Made by a program: the position numbers and the translations under genes
The notes under the pieces: generated by a model
The model's database searches: none
What the model saw: the letters and a program-made list of their open reading frames with translations, nothing else
What the model was told of the DNA's origin: nothing
Source: DZBG01 sp049241565
GTDB taxonomy: Bacteria; Bdellovibrionota; Bacteriovoracia; Bacteriovoracales; Bacteriovoracaceae
Reading direction: 5' to 3'
NCBI GenBank assembly: GCA_049241565.1
Contig: JBMLQL010000047.1
Coordinates: 123,395-187,394, forward strand
Length of the DNA: 64,000 bases
Part shown: positions 16,929 through 25,117 of the stretch, piece after piece
Layout: each line of letters starts with the position of its first letter
Numbering within the stretch: position 1 is the first letter of the stretch

Positions 16929-17498
16929 TTATTTACTGATGGTTACCAGTGATTCATTTTCCGAAGGAACTGACAGACTAGTCATCTTCTCTTGTGAAGA
17001 ATCAATGAGAAAGCCCTGCTTTAAGATGTTTTTCCCAACCAAAAATCTTCTCGATAAATGAGACCTATCAGTAACGTTAAGTTCAGCGTAGTAAGGCAGA
17101 TGGCCTATCCAGACTGTTTCATAGAAAAAATATCTCTTATGGGCCCCGAGTGAATTTTTAACTTCATCAATCTTACTGACTTCGCGGCTATATTTCTTGG
17201 CGATATTTTTATCATCCAGAGTTTCAAACTCAACAAACATCTTACCTGATTTGGTGTAAGAAGTAATTTTTGAAGCATGAATCGAAGAACTCTCGGCCCC
17301 TGAATCTATTTTGGCGTGAAAATAAAGCTCTTTCCCAGCTCCAAACCAAACTTCCTCGGAGCTGCCGATAATCTTATTGTCCATTTCTTCAGAAACTGAG
17401 GCGATACCGCGCGTGGCTTGTGATTCAAAAAAATCATTTGAAAAATAACCTAGAGTGAATGTGACTAAGGCCAGGGTTGGCCAGATCCATTTCTTCAT
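16929..17498 (-). CDS. Membrane-anchored RimB-type retropepsin-like protease (PF05618)
   Basis: An N-terminal helix (residues 4-20) anchors or exports the protein. The domain shows AKIDSGAESSSIHA (Asp65, aspartic-protease-like DSGA) and RRFLVGKNILKQGFLID at the end, the two hallmarks of the family once called ATP-dependent zinc proteases. Some members act with RimK-type ATP-grasp ligases or glutamate-tail chemistry; none is next to this gene. 189 residues. Extracytoplasmic location is inferred from the single N-terminal hydrophobic segment. Confidence 0.85.
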   Translation of the reverse strand: MKKWIWPTLALVTFTLGYFSNDFFESQATRGIASVSEEMDNKIIGSSEEVWFGAGKELYFHAKIDSGAESSSIHASKITSYTKSGKMFVEFETLDDKNIAKKYSREVSKIDEVKNSLGAHKRYFFYETVWIGHLPYYAELNVTDRSHLSRRFLVGKNILKQGFLIDSSQEKMTSLSVPSENESLVTISK

Positions 17499-17581
17499 AG
17501 AGAGCTTTTCGCCACATCTGAGAAAAACCTTATGCTTTGACTAAGCTATCTGATTACGGTGAGATGAAATACTTCAGTCAA

Positions 17582-18316
17582 CTAATCCATCTTCACTTGT
17601 CTAAACCACTCTCCTAAAAGAGTACTCGTGGCCGTGGCCACATTCAAACTTTCGACGTTTTTAGTTCCAGGAATCTGCACATGAAGTTGTGTATTTGAAA
17701 TCAGATCTTTCTCAAGACCAGGCCCCTCAGCTCCCATAAAAAGAAGTGTGCGATCAGGATATTGGAATTCATAAAGGGATTCTCCAAGATGTGAAGAAGT
17801 CGCCACAGTTTTGAATTTATATTTTTGCGCCAGAGTAAAAACTGATTTCCAGTTTTCAACAAAGGCCACATCAACGTATTCAGCTCCACCTTCGGCGGTA
17901 CGGTAAGCGGCGGCCGATGAAATTTGCTTCCCTTCGCCTTTCACTAAAATACCACTGGCCCCAAAATGAGCGGCAATGCGAAGAATGGCCCCTAGATTAT
18001 GAGGATTCTCGACACCCTCAAGAGCAATCACCAGACCAGGTGCCTTAGTGGCCTTCAAGATCTCTTCCACTGACTTTGTGGCCTTCTCAAGAATTGTCAG
18101 GGCAATACCCTCGTGATGAGTGGCCTTGGTGATATCTTCAAGCTCTTTCTCAGTCACAATCTTATAGGCCTTTCTTTGGTCCGCACAATGCTTAAGGAGA
18201 GACTTAGCGTCCTTGAGACGCTTCTCCGTAAGGAAGACTTTGATAATATCCTGTGGACGCGCCTTAAAAGTCGCCATCACAGCACTCATTCCGTATATTT
18301 TTTGCTCTTTTGTCAT
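17582..18316 (-). CDS. TrmH/SpoU-family RNA 2'-O-methyltransferase
   Basis: SPOUT-fold enzyme of 244 residues with an N-terminal substrate-binding domain (residues 1-80) as in RlmB. Motifs: VIALEGVENPHNLGAILR (motif 1), LLFMGAEGPGLEKDL (motif 2) and VQIPGTKNVESLNVATA (motif 3), which form the knotted SAM site. RlmB methylates G2251 of 23S rRNA, but the family also contains tRNA enzymes. It faces the RlmM-like gene across a 44-base gap, and both starts have a -10-like box six or seven bases upstream. Confidence 0.9.
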   Translation of the reverse strand: MTKEQKIYGMSAVMATFKARPQDIIKVFLTEKRLKDAKSLLKHCADQRKAYKIVTEKELEDITKATHHEGIALTILEKATKSVEEILKATKAPGLVIALEGVENPHNLGAILRIAAHFGASGILVKGEGKQISSAAAYRTAEGGAEYVDVAFVENWKSVFTLAQKYKFKTVATSSHLGESLYEFQYPDRTLLFMGAEGPGLEKDLISNTQLHVQIPGTKNVESLNVATATSTLLGEWFRQVKMD

Positions 18317-18322
18317 GAGGCC

Positions 18323-18353
18323 CTTTTACCAAGGATAAGCTTTAGTGTATAGA
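18323..18353. promoter_or_regulatory. Divergent leaderless promoters of two RNA methyltransferase genes
   Basis: Minus strand: TGG-TAAAAG (18331-18323), six bases before ATG 18316. Plus strand: TATAGA (18348-18353), seven bases before ATG 18361. Neither gene has a Shine-Dalgarno sequence. Confidence 0.45.
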
Positions 18354-18360
18354 AGCTTCT

Positions 18361-19269
18361 ATGGAATCCTATACACTTTACCTGGCCATCCATGAGTTTG
18401 AAAAAGAACTCGAGAAAGAATTTGCTCTTAAAGGCCTCAACTTTGAGAAACGCGACCGTCTCTACCTCGTGGAAGGGCATCATCCCCCTATGATTTGGGC
18501 CCAGGCCTCAGGTCTTCGTGCCCAAAAAATCGCTATTGAATCCATTAACGATGGGGCCCGCAAGCTCAAGGCCCTCCAGCGCAATTGGGCCCTCTTCACC
18601 ATTGAGAATCACCGCCGGGCCCAGCTCATTCAAGGTGAGCTTCCAAAATATAATACAAAGCCCATTCCGTTTATGAAGGAGCTTCCAAGCACACCAATGG
18701 GACTTTGGACACTGTGGGAGCCCAATCTTATAGTGGCTGCTCAGGAAACCTCTTCGCTCTTTCCTTTAGGAGAGATGACCTTTGAGGAAGATAAAATTAA
18801 TCCTCCTTCCAGGGCCTATTTAAAGTTGTGGGAATTTTTCACCGTCCATGCTCCTCGAAATCACCATGGAGGAATAAGTATTGATGTGGGGTCATGTCCA
18901 GGGGGATGGACTTGGGTTCTCTCAACTTTGGGCTATGATGTGATCAGTGTAGATAAGGCCCCTCTAGATCCAAAAATAGCGGCCCGTAAGGGAGTACAGT
19001 TTATGGAACAAAGTGCTTTTGCTCTCACTCCAAAAGATGTGCCTGAGCTTGAGTGGTTCTGTTCAGATATCATCTGCTACCCTTCTCGCCTTCTCATTCT
19101 GGTTAATCAATTTCTTGATTCAGGAAAAGTAAAAAACTTCGCCTGCACTCTTAAATATCAAAATGAAACGGACTGGGAGTCGACAAATAGATTCCTTGAA
19201 ATACCCGGTTCAAAAATTGTTCACCTTCATCATAATAAACACGAAGTCACTTGGTTTAAAATCTCATGA
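18361..19269 (+). CDS. rlmM: RlmM-like 23S rRNA 2'-O-ribose methyltransferase
   Basis: RlmM methylates the ribose of C2498 in 23S rRNA. The C-terminal half is an FtsJ/RrmJ-type domain: SIDVGSCPGGWTWVLSTLG (SAM site), then SDIICYPSR (catalytic Asp), CTLKYQ (Lys) and HHNKHEVTWF (Lys, Glu), giving the K-D-K-E style tetrad. The N-terminal 130 residues are divergent. 302 residues, shorter than the roughly 360 of the E. coli enzyme. Overlaps the rlmI-like gene by ATGA, so both are co-translated. Confidence 0.85.
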   Translation: MESYTLYLAIHEFEKELEKEFALKGLNFEKRDRLYLVEGHHPPMIWAQASGLRAQKIAIESINDGARKLKALQRNWALFTIENHRRAQLIQGELPKYNTKPIPFMKELPSTPMGLWTLWEPNLIVAAQETSSLFPLGEMTFEEDKINPPSRAYLKLWEFFTVHAPRNHHGGISIDVGSCPGGWTWVLSTLGYDVISVDKAPLDPKIAARKGVQFMEQSAFALTPKDVPELEWFCSDIICYPSRLLILVNQFLDSGKVKNFACTLKYQNETDWESTNRFLEIPGSKIVHLHHNKHEVTWFKIS

Positions 19270-20486
19270 AATACTTTAACTCATCAAAACCTATCACTCT
19301 TAATATGAGTCGCGATCTCACTAAACATATCAAACGTGGTAATCCATGGGTGTTTAGTGATGTCATTCAGAAACTGGCCAAAACCGAATCTGGGGTTGTG
19401 GCCAATTTGATGAGTTCTAAGGGGGAGCTTTTAGGGCAAGGGTTTTACTGTCCTAAAATTAATTTATGCTTTCGCATGCTGACTCTTGGGAAAAAGAAGA
19501 TTAGTGATCAAGAAATTGAGAAACGTCTTGATCTGGCCATTGCACGAAGGATTCATCTTTTAACTAATGACAATAATACCACTCGCCTTATAAATGGCGA
19601 GGGAGATGACCTGCCTGGACTTGTTTGTGATATCTACGGAGATGTCGCAGTCATTAAGCTTGATGGAGAGGCCAGTGAAAACTTCTGGTACGCTAAGGCC
19701 ATTGCAGAATTTCTTCTCACAAAACCGGAACTCAAGCTTAAAACGATCTATCAGAAAAGACGTAATAGCGCTGATAATAAAGGTGAAATCCTGGCCGGGG
19801 AGTCTATTGATCTCACTCAAGTTCGTTTTCTTGAGCATGGAGTGATTTTTGAATCAAATATCATTGATGCCGCCAAGACAGGTTTTTTTATTGATCAGCG
19901 TGAGAATAGAAATTTTATTAGAAAAATCTCTAAGGGTAAAACTCTCCTGAATATGTTTGGCTATACTGGTGGCTTCTCCGTTTATGCAGGCCTTGGAGGT
20001 GCGACTCAAGTCACCACTGTTGATATTGCTCCGGAGGCGATTAAGGCCAGTCAAAAGATCTGGCAGCTCAATAAGCTTGACCCCTCTAAGCATGAGGCCC
20101 TCACCACAGATTGTTTTAAATTTGTTGAAGAAGCACGCAAAGAAAAGCGTCTTTGGGATATCGTCATCACTGACCCTCCAAGCTTTGCTCCCAATCAAAA
20201 GGCGATTGAAACTGCGAAAGAAGCTTATATCAAAATTTTTGCAGATTCCATCCGTCTTACTCGTCACGAAGGTATTTTTGTGGCCTCAAGTTGCTCAGGA
20301 CATATTTCCTCAGAGCTCTTTGTTGAGTTATGTGCCGAAGCTGTGGCCCGGGCCAAATCTCGAGGCAAAGTCCTGGCCATTAATGGTCAGCCTGAGGACC
20401 ATCCATTTCCGATGGCCCTGCCAGAACTTCGTTATTTAAAATTTGTCATGATTCAGATTTTTAAAGACGATGAAGTCAGTCGGTAA
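19266..20486 (+). CDS. rlmI: 23S rRNA m5C methyltransferase RlmI
   Basis: RlmI makes m5C1962 in 23S rRNA. A PUA domain occupies the N-terminus (KRGNPWVFSDVIQK, LGQGFYCPK). It is followed by the EEHE-like beta segment LPGLVCDIYG, FIDQRENR, motif I NMFGYTGGFSVYAGLGGA, motif IV TDPPSFA and SSCSGHIS carrying the catalytic Cys. The 406-residue length matches the family. Coupled to the preceding rlmM-like gene; its last 34 bases overlap the converging membrane-protein gene. Confidence 0.94.
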   Translation: MKYFNSSKPITLNMSRDLTKHIKRGNPWVFSDVIQKLAKTESGVVANLMSSKGELLGQGFYCPKINLCFRMLTLGKKKISDQEIEKRLDLAIARRIHLLTNDNNTTRLINGEGDDLPGLVCDIYGDVAVIKLDGEASENFWYAKAIAEFLLTKPELKLKTIYQKRRNSADNKGEILAGESIDLTQVRFLEHGVIFESNIIDAAKTGFFIDQRENRNFIRKISKGKTLLNMFGYTGGFSVYAGLGGATQVTTVDIAPEAIKASQKIWQLNKLDPSKHEALTTDCFKFVEEARKEKRLWDIVITDPPSFAPNQKAIETAKEAYIKIFADSIRLTRHEGIFVASSCSGHISSELFVELCAEAVARAKSRGKVLAINGQPEDHPFPMALPELRYLKFVMIQIFKDDEVSR

Positions 20487-20995
20487 ACCTGTGCCCGTCC
20501 GAGCACCCAAATAAACTGAGCGACAGCACCTACAGCAAACCAGATGGCGAAATTATGAGTGGGTGATTCGACGTAAAACATCGGCATCGCAAAACGCGTA
20601 AACATTAAAATTCCCCAGAACACCGCGGGAAAGAGCATAGTGACAAGAAGTCGGCGACGATAAAGCCACCACCATTCCTCACCTCTGAGAGCAATAGTAG
20701 AGAAGAAAATAGAGCAACATAAAAAGAAAGTCGAGCAAGTGATCGTGCAAGTGAGCTCACTGTGCTTCATGAAGTAATGATGCCAGATGGCCGACTCCTT
20801 TCCGATTCCCCACTGAGGACAAAAATAGAGTGAGAATAAACCACCGATAATTTGAAAGATAAAAAACTTAACAAGAATCTTGCGTCCATGAAAACTTAAT
20901 CCCACTTCTTTCTTCATGGGTACTTTCAGATTCGAAGGCACCTCTTCAGAACTTGTGAGAAAATCAAGGTAATCTTTGTCTTGTTCATGCTTCAT
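20453..20995 (-). CDS. Four-helix membrane protein, candidate anti-sigma factor
   Basis: 180 residues: a soluble acidic N-terminus of about 45 residues, then four predicted membrane helices (approximate residues 43-60, 80-102, 113-133, 143-165). Cysteines cluster in the second helix (TCTITCSTFFLCC). It starts two bases after the stop of an ECF sigma factor gene, the usual place for its regulator. No zinc-binding anti-sigma motif (HxxxCxxC) is visible, so the role is inferred only from position and topology. The 3' end overlaps rlmI on the other strand by 34 bases. Confidence 0.6.
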   Translation of the reverse strand: MKHEQDKDYLDFLTSSEEVPSNLKVPMKKEVGLSFHGRKILVKFFIFQIIGGLFSLYFCPQWGIGKESAIWHHYFMKHSELTCTITCSTFFLCCSIFFSTIALRGEEWWWLYRRRLLVTMLFPAVFWGILMFTRFAMPMFYVESPTHNFAIWFAVGAVAQFIWVLGRAQVYRLTSSSLKI

Positions 20996-20997
20996 AC

Positions 20998-21504
20998 TTA
21001 TCCCATCACCTTATGGCGAAGCCCTTTGAGGGCACGAGAGAGACGCTGGCGCAGGCCCGCTTGTGACAGACCAGTACTTTGCTCAAGTTCTGCATAACTT
21101 ACCCCCTCTAAATAGTACTGACGTACTAACTGAGCGGTCTCAGGAGGAAGCTGGCCAAGGAGCTCTTCTACATCAAGGGCCTGTTCTTCATTTTTGGCAG
21201 CGTAAATTTTCTCCACAAATTCATCATGAAATTCATGTCCCTGACGTCGGGCCTTAGAGCGATATTCATCAATGACCAGATGTCTGATCATCACAAAAAA
21301 CCAAGGAGCAAAAGGTTGGTCTAAATAGAGTTCACGTTTTTCATGGAGATGGCGCCAGACTTTTTGATAGGCATCATCGATATCAGGACCAGAGAGACGC
21401 TTTTTAAGATACCCATACACTTGACGGGAATAACGCTCATAAAGCTCATTAAAGGCTTCCACGCGACCTGATTTATAGGAGAGCATTAAATCTTCATCTT
21501 TCAT
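20998..21504 (-). CDS. ECF-type sigma-70 family RNA polymerase sigma factor
   Basis: Region 2: EAFNELYERYSRQVYGYLKKR with DIDDAYQKVWRHLHEKR and APWFFVMIRHLVIDEYRSKARR. Region 4: LPPETAQLVRQYYLEGVSYAEL, then GLSQAGLRQRLSRALKGLR (helix-turn-helix). About 168 residues from ATG 21504, a normal ECF length; the upstream ATG at 21549 would overlap the MerT-like gene. It sits in the middle of a five-gene minus-strand operon with metal-transport-like genes, so it may be controlled by metal or envelope stress. Confidence 0.92.
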   Translation of the reverse strand: MKDEDLMLSYKSGRVEAFNELYERYSRQVYGYLKKRLSGPDIDDAYQKVWRHLHEKRELYLDQPFAPWFFVMIRHLVIDEYRSKARRQGHEFHDEFVEKIYAAKNEEQALDVEELLGQLPPETAQLVRQYYLEGVSYAELEQSTGLSQAGLRQRLSRALKGLRHKVMG

Positions 21505-21523
21505 AGATAGATTGATTATCTCT

Positions 21524-21883
21524 CTAAAAAAGAATTTTTGGGAGAACAAAAGCGTAAAAGACTCCTATCAAATTGATCACAAGGGTAAAATACAGGACTG
21601 GTTTGGACCAGTTTTTTGTAGATTCACAGTTCTCTTTCTGATCAATAGGGCAGCTCACCCTTGCACTCCAGCGCTGCCCTAAAAAACTTAAACCGAGCAT
21701 TCCTAAACTTAGTCCAAAGACAATCTCTTTATTTTCAGATGGCCAAATAAGCTGTGGAAATTCTCCTAAGAAATTGGCCAGGCTTGCTCCCATTCCTACA
21801 AGCACAAGTGTTGACGGAATAGCACAGCAAATAAGAGTGCCAAAAGAAGTAAATAAACTTCCCCATTGAACAAAACCTTTCAC
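21524..21883 (-). CDS. MerT-like membrane transporter
   Basis: About 119 residues. First helix contains LICCAIPSTLVLVG, like the paired-Cys helix of MerT. The loop between helices 2 and 3 has a second Cys pair (SCPIDQKENC), and a final helix ends FVLPKILF. In mer systems MerT takes Hg2+ from periplasmic MerP and moves it inward. The start was set at GTG 21883, immediately after the preceding stop; the open frame extends to 21955 but that would overlap the MerP-like gene by 68 bases and exceed the family length. No MerA reductase is seen in the window, so the metal is unknown. Confidence 0.82.
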   Translation of the reverse strand: MKGFVQWGSLFTSFGTLICCAIPSTLVLVGMGASLANFLGEFPQLIWPSENKEIVFGLSLGMLGLSFLGQRWSARVSCPIDQKENCESTKNWSKPVLYFTLVINLIGVFYAFVLPKILF

Positions 21884-21887
21884 CAAT

Positions 21888-22160
21888 TTATTTTCTGCTA
21901 ATTTCTTTGACACTATATCCTGCCTCAGTAATGACTTTTTTAATTTGCTCATCACTTAAATCATTTTTGCCTTTTGTCTCTAGGTGCACCATCTTTTCAT
22001 CAAGATTCACATCAACTTTAGAAACACTCGCTTCGGCCTTAAACTTTTTTTGAATTCCCTGAGCACACATTGAGCAAACCATTCCTTGTACACTCACTTG
22101 AATATGATCTGCAAAACTTAGCGCTGGGATAAACATCACTAAAAATAAAAAAGTCTTCAT
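21888..22160 (-). CDS. Periplasmic MerP-like heavy-metal-associated domain protein
   Basis: 90 residues: signal peptide (MKTFLFLVMFIPALSFA) and one HMA domain with the metal motif GMVCSMCAQGI and the typical VNLDEKMVHLET and AGYSVKEI elements. MerP-type proteins bind a soft metal through the two cysteines and pass it to a membrane partner, here the MerT-like protein encoded directly downstream. Hg2+ or Cu+ are both possible. Confidence 0.9.
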   Translation of the reverse strand: MKTFLFLVMFIPALSFADHIQVSVQGMVCSMCAQGIQKKFKAEASVSKVDVNLDEKMVHLETKGKNDLSDEQIKKVITEAGYSVKEISRK

Positions 22161-22169
22161 TGACGCTCC

Positions 22170-22802
22170 CTAGTAGTGGACCATGAGGTTAAGCATCCAG
22201 CTGCCTTTTACAGAGGCCCCCATTTCCCAAAGAATATTATGATAAAAAAAGCGCACCATTGGTGTCAGCATGAGTTTTGGTTCAATATCACTTATCACCA
22301 TTCCCTGAAGCATGACCCATGATTGCAGGTCTTCAAATTTTGCAAGCATCGGAGAGAATCCAATTCGTCCTTGATACATTCTCACATCTTGTTTACCGGC
22401 CATGTTAAAATGGTAATACTTTGCTGCGGTATAAATTTGCCGTGTTTCCCAGTCCGCTTCTATTCCACCCAAATAGGCATCAGTACGATTGAAAGCCGAG
22501 TTTCCATCGGCCAGACCGTAACCCCCATGAAGATAAATATTTCCCTGAGAGTTCTCACCATTATAGCGGTAAAGAAGATGATTGAGTTTTAGAAGGGCCA
22601 CCTCACGCTCCTCTTCCTCAATTCCCAAGCGCCAATAATTGGCCCCCGCACTCCACCGATGAGAAAAAGAATACATGGCCTGGTTACCAGAAAAGGATTC
22701 CATATTGTCGGTACTTAAAACCCATCCTCCTTGATAGATCACGGGGTGGGCTTGGGCCCTGGCCATAAAAAATAAAACAATAAGAATGATGAGCTTATTC
22801 AT
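22170..22802 (-). CDS. Exported protein, probable outer-membrane beta structure, first gene of the metal/sigma operon
   Basis: About 210 residues with a signal peptide (MNKLIILIVLFFMARAQA). The mature part has alternating aromatic and polar residues, repeated Gly/Asn turns (GGYGLADGNSAF) and ends in LNLMVHY, a terminal aromatic as in outer-membrane barrels. No family recognised. Start placed at ATG 22802; GTG 22811 is the alternative. Nine bases separate it from the MerP-like gene, so it is likely co-transcribed and could be an outer-membrane channel or sensor for the same system. Confidence 0.65.
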   Translation of the reverse strand: MNKLIILIVLFFMARAQAHPVIYQGGWVLSTDNMESFSGNQAMYSFSHRWSAGANYWRLGIEEEEREVALLKLNHLLYRYNGENSQGNIYLHGGYGLADGNSAFNRTDAYLGGIEADWETRQIYTAAKYYHFNMAGKQDVRMYQGRIGFSPMLAKFEDLQSWVMLQGMVISDIEPKLMLTPMVRFFYHNILWEMGASVKGSWMLNLMVHY

Positions 22803-22843
22803 AATACCCACAACGTCAGGGGAGAATATTTTGTGACAAGATT

Positions 22844-23515
22844 CTAAAACAATCTTTGAAAGTTGGTCAAAATCTGCCCCTGAAGCTCCTGAGAGGAAAA
22901 GCCTCTGATTTGAGACATTTTTTCATAATAATGAGGCAACTCAAGTTGTGACTCCTCGTCTGTCTCAATTAATAGTCTCGTCAGCGGAATGCATTCAACA
23001 GTTTCTTGAAGACTTTCACGTTTAAGAAGAGAGTCTCCAAAAGAAAAATAGCATTCAGAATGAAGCTTAAGCAAACTTTCAACCTCTTCTGCACTTCCAT
23101 GATAATCATGAAAAACCCAGGGTGTTTTCGGTTTTTTTGCTTTCAGTAAACCTAGAAAGTCACTCCCTGAGCGCACCTTATGAATCACCAAGGGAAGAGA
23201 GCGGGACTCTGCCAGGGCCCAATGCCAATGGAAAAGGTCTAGTTGCTGATCCCAAGTCTCTTTATAAAGACGATCTAGTCCCGTCTCACCAATGGCCGAT
23301 ACTCCACTTGAGGTGGCCAGAGTTTTAATATGATTTTTTAAAACATCGAGATCCAATGAATTAATATTTGAGATCCACCATGGATGAATCCCTACTGAAA
23401 AATGTTTGAATTGCTGATGTGTCAGAATCTCTTGATATGATAAACAAACAACCGTGGTCTCGGCAAAATGAACTGGCCGCGAGTGGCAATGAATATCACA
23501 CAAAGCTTCATTCAT
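22844..23515 (-). CDS. TatD-family metal-dependent hydrolase
   Basis: 223 residues of the TatD amidohydrolase fold: DIHCHS metal motif at the N-terminus, VGIHPWW, AIGETGLD (Glu ligand), LVIHKVRS, WVFHDYHG and LLIETDEESQ (final Asp). TatD enzymes are DNases or exonucleases acting on 3' ends or oxidised DNA. Slightly shorter than the usual 260 residues, mainly in loops. It lies upstream of the metal operon on the same strand with a 41-base gap. Confidence 0.9.
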   Translation of the reverse strand: MNEALCDIHCHSRPVHFAETTVVCLSYQEILTHQQFKHFSVGIHPWWISNINSLDLDVLKNHIKTLATSSGVSAIGETGLDRLYKETWDQQLDLFHWHWALAESRSLPLVIHKVRSGSDFLGLLKAKKPKTPWVFHDYHGSAEEVESLLKLHSECYFSFGDSLLKRESLQETVECIPLTRLLIETDEESQLELPHYYEKMSQIRGFSSQELQGQILTNFQRLF

Positions 23516-23521
23516 ATCAAA

Positions 23522-23833
23522 TTAGCGAGCGTAACAGAAGATCGAATGATTTGAATTTGTGATCCTTGTATTCATCTGATAGACAGAATAATAGCGTGAG
23601 GCAAAAGATCCCGCACGAATAAATTCATAAAAGAAAAAAGACTGCATACGACCATTACTCAGATAAGCATACACACTACCAGAACAATTAATATCTTTGG
23701 CCGTTGTGTTATGAACTTGAACCTGAAGAGCATTTCCGTAGTTATAAACTCTTGGCCAAACGGGAACTGACTTTTCTGCAGCAAAAGACGATAGTGATGA
23801 AAGCAAAAGTGCAACAAATGCAAATGATCTCAT
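23522..23833 (-). CDS. Small secreted protein of unknown function
   Basis: 103 residues: signal peptide (MRSFAFVALLLSSLSSFA), then a Tyr/Phe-rich mature domain with two cysteines (INCSGS and SIFCYAR) that could form one disulfide. Start supported by GGGAG upstream. Ends six bases before the TatD gene on the same strand. In size, signal peptide and Cys pattern it resembles the other small exported proteins of this window, but there is no recognisable homology. Confidence 0.7.
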   Translation of the reverse strand: MRSFAFVALLLSSLSSFAAEKSVPVWPRVYNYGNALQVQVHNTTAKDINCSGSVYAYLSNGRMQSFFFYEFIRAGSFASRYYSVYQMNTRITNSNHSIFCYAR

Positions 23834-23951
23834 AAAGACTCCCAGGAAATGAATAAATATTCTCAGCTTATTGTTTCAAACTTTTCGAGTTTTTGGGAAT
23901 TTTTTATCAATCTTACCAAAGTATATGCCTCACTTTTTGAGATTTGTGAGA

Positions 23952-23957
23952 TAAAAT
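23952..23957 (+). promoter_or_regulatory. -10 box, leaderless geometry
   Basis: TAAAAT ends six bases before ATG 23964, with no Shine-Dalgarno. No convincing -35 element is visible. Confidence 0.4.
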
Positions 23958-23963
23958 AGGCCC

Positions 23964-24593
23964 ATGACACCTAAAGATATTGAAAAATACTGTATTGAAC
24001 ATTCAACAACGCCATCTACTGTGGCCCGAGAGCTTCAAGATTATACTCTCGCCTCTGTTCATGGATCACAAATGCTTATCGGAGAAATGGAAGCCTCTGT
24101 CTTGAGCTTTTTAATCAAGATTGGACGAGTAAAAAATATTTTAGAACTTGGCACCTTTACTGGCTATTCGGCCTTAGTCATGGCCGAGCAACTTCCCCCT
24201 GAGGGCAAAGTGATCACAGTAGATATTAACCCACATACAACTAAGATTGCGCAGGAGTATTGGAATAAAAGTGAGCATGGTAAAAAAATCGAGCTCATCC
24301 TCAAGCCTGGGCTTGAAGCCTTAAGTGGTCTGACACAATCCTTTGATCTCATCTTTATTGATGCCGATAAAAATAATTATTCTCGCTATCTTGAGTGGAG
24401 TCTTGATCACCTCACAGCTCAGGGAATGATTATCGTAGATAATACTCTCTGGCACGGTAAAGTTTTAGAGGCTGGCCTTGACAAACAAACCGACTCTATC
24501 CGTGCCCATAATGATCTCGCTGCAGGCCTTGAAGGTTATACAAAAACTCTTCTTCCTATTAGAGATGGAATGTTTCTCATTACTAAAAGTTAA
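23964..24593 (+). CDS. O-methyltransferase (family 3, catechol-OMT-like)
   Basis: 209 residues. Motif I ILELGTFTGYSALVMAE, acidic VITVDINP, metal/active-site region FDLIFIDADKNNY, and VDNTLWHGKV are all diagnostic of the Mg2+-dependent OMT family (PF01596). Substrate unknown; family members methylate small phenolics. Followed at 17 bases by the flavin reductase and lipoprotein genes on the same strand, perhaps one operon. Confidence 0.93.
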   Translation: MTPKDIEKYCIEHSTTPSTVARELQDYTLASVHGSQMLIGEMEASVLSFLIKIGRVKNILELGTFTGYSALVMAEQLPPEGKVITVDINPHTTKIAQEYWNKSEHGKKIELILKPGLEALSGLTQSFDLIFIDADKNNYSRYLEWSLDHLTAQGMIIVDNTLWHGKVLEAGLDKQTDSIRAHNDLAAGLEGYTKTLLPIRDGMFLITKS

Positions 24594-24610
24594 CTAAAAA
24601 GTGAGGTTAT

Positions 24611-25114
24611 ATGAAAAAAATTGGTATTTTTACCGCTAGTGATGGCAAAAATCTTGAACTCTCTCAAAAAATCCAAGAAGCGTTAACAGCCAAAGGTGTA
24701 GATGCTCATATTGTTGATATCGCCGCTCTTGATCTCCCACTATTTTCCAACACCAATGATAAAAAATTCTCTGCAGCTGAACTTGTGGCCCCGGTAAAAA
24801 CTCAGCTTGAAGTAAATGGTTTTTTCTTTGTGGCGCCAGAATACAATGGAAGCACTCCACCAACTTTTAATAATTTTCTCGCTTGGGTTTCACGCTCCAA
24901 TAAAGATTGGAGACAAAGCTTTAATTCTAGGCCCGCGGCCATTGCAACCTATAGTGCTGGGGGAGGAATTCACGCTTTAATGAGCATGAGAATGCAATTA
25001 TCTTATATCGGAATGAATGTTATTGGCCGACAGCTTGTTACGACGGCACAAAAGCCTCTGGATGAAGCCTCATTAACGGCCATATGTAATGAGCTTATAA
25101 TGAATTTAAAGTAG
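24611..25114 (+). CDS. NADPH-dependent FMN reductase-like flavoprotein
   Basis: 167 residues of flavodoxin-like fold: an N-terminal KKIGIFTASDG phosphate-binding loop, FFVAPEYNGSTPPTFNNFLAWVSR (the PEYN-S motif of the NAD(P)H-dependent FMN reductase family), and IATYSAGGGIHALMSMRMQL. These enzymes reduce quinones, azo dyes or chromate with bound FMN. GAGG lies just before the ATG. Confidence 0.92.
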   Translation: MKKIGIFTASDGKNLELSQKIQEALTAKGVDAHIVDIAALDLPLFSNTNDKKFSAAELVAPVKTQLEVNGFFFVAPEYNGSTPPTFNNFLAWVSRSNKDWRQSFNSRPAAIATYSAGGGIHALMSMRMQLSYIGMNVIGRQLVTTAQKPLDEASLTAICNELIMNLK

Positions 25115-25117
25115 TCA

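Noticed and set aside
21884..21955. Longer N-terminus for the MerT-like protein
   Set aside because: It would overlap the MerP-like gene by 68 bases and exceed the family length; TTG/GTG directly after the preceding stop fits better.
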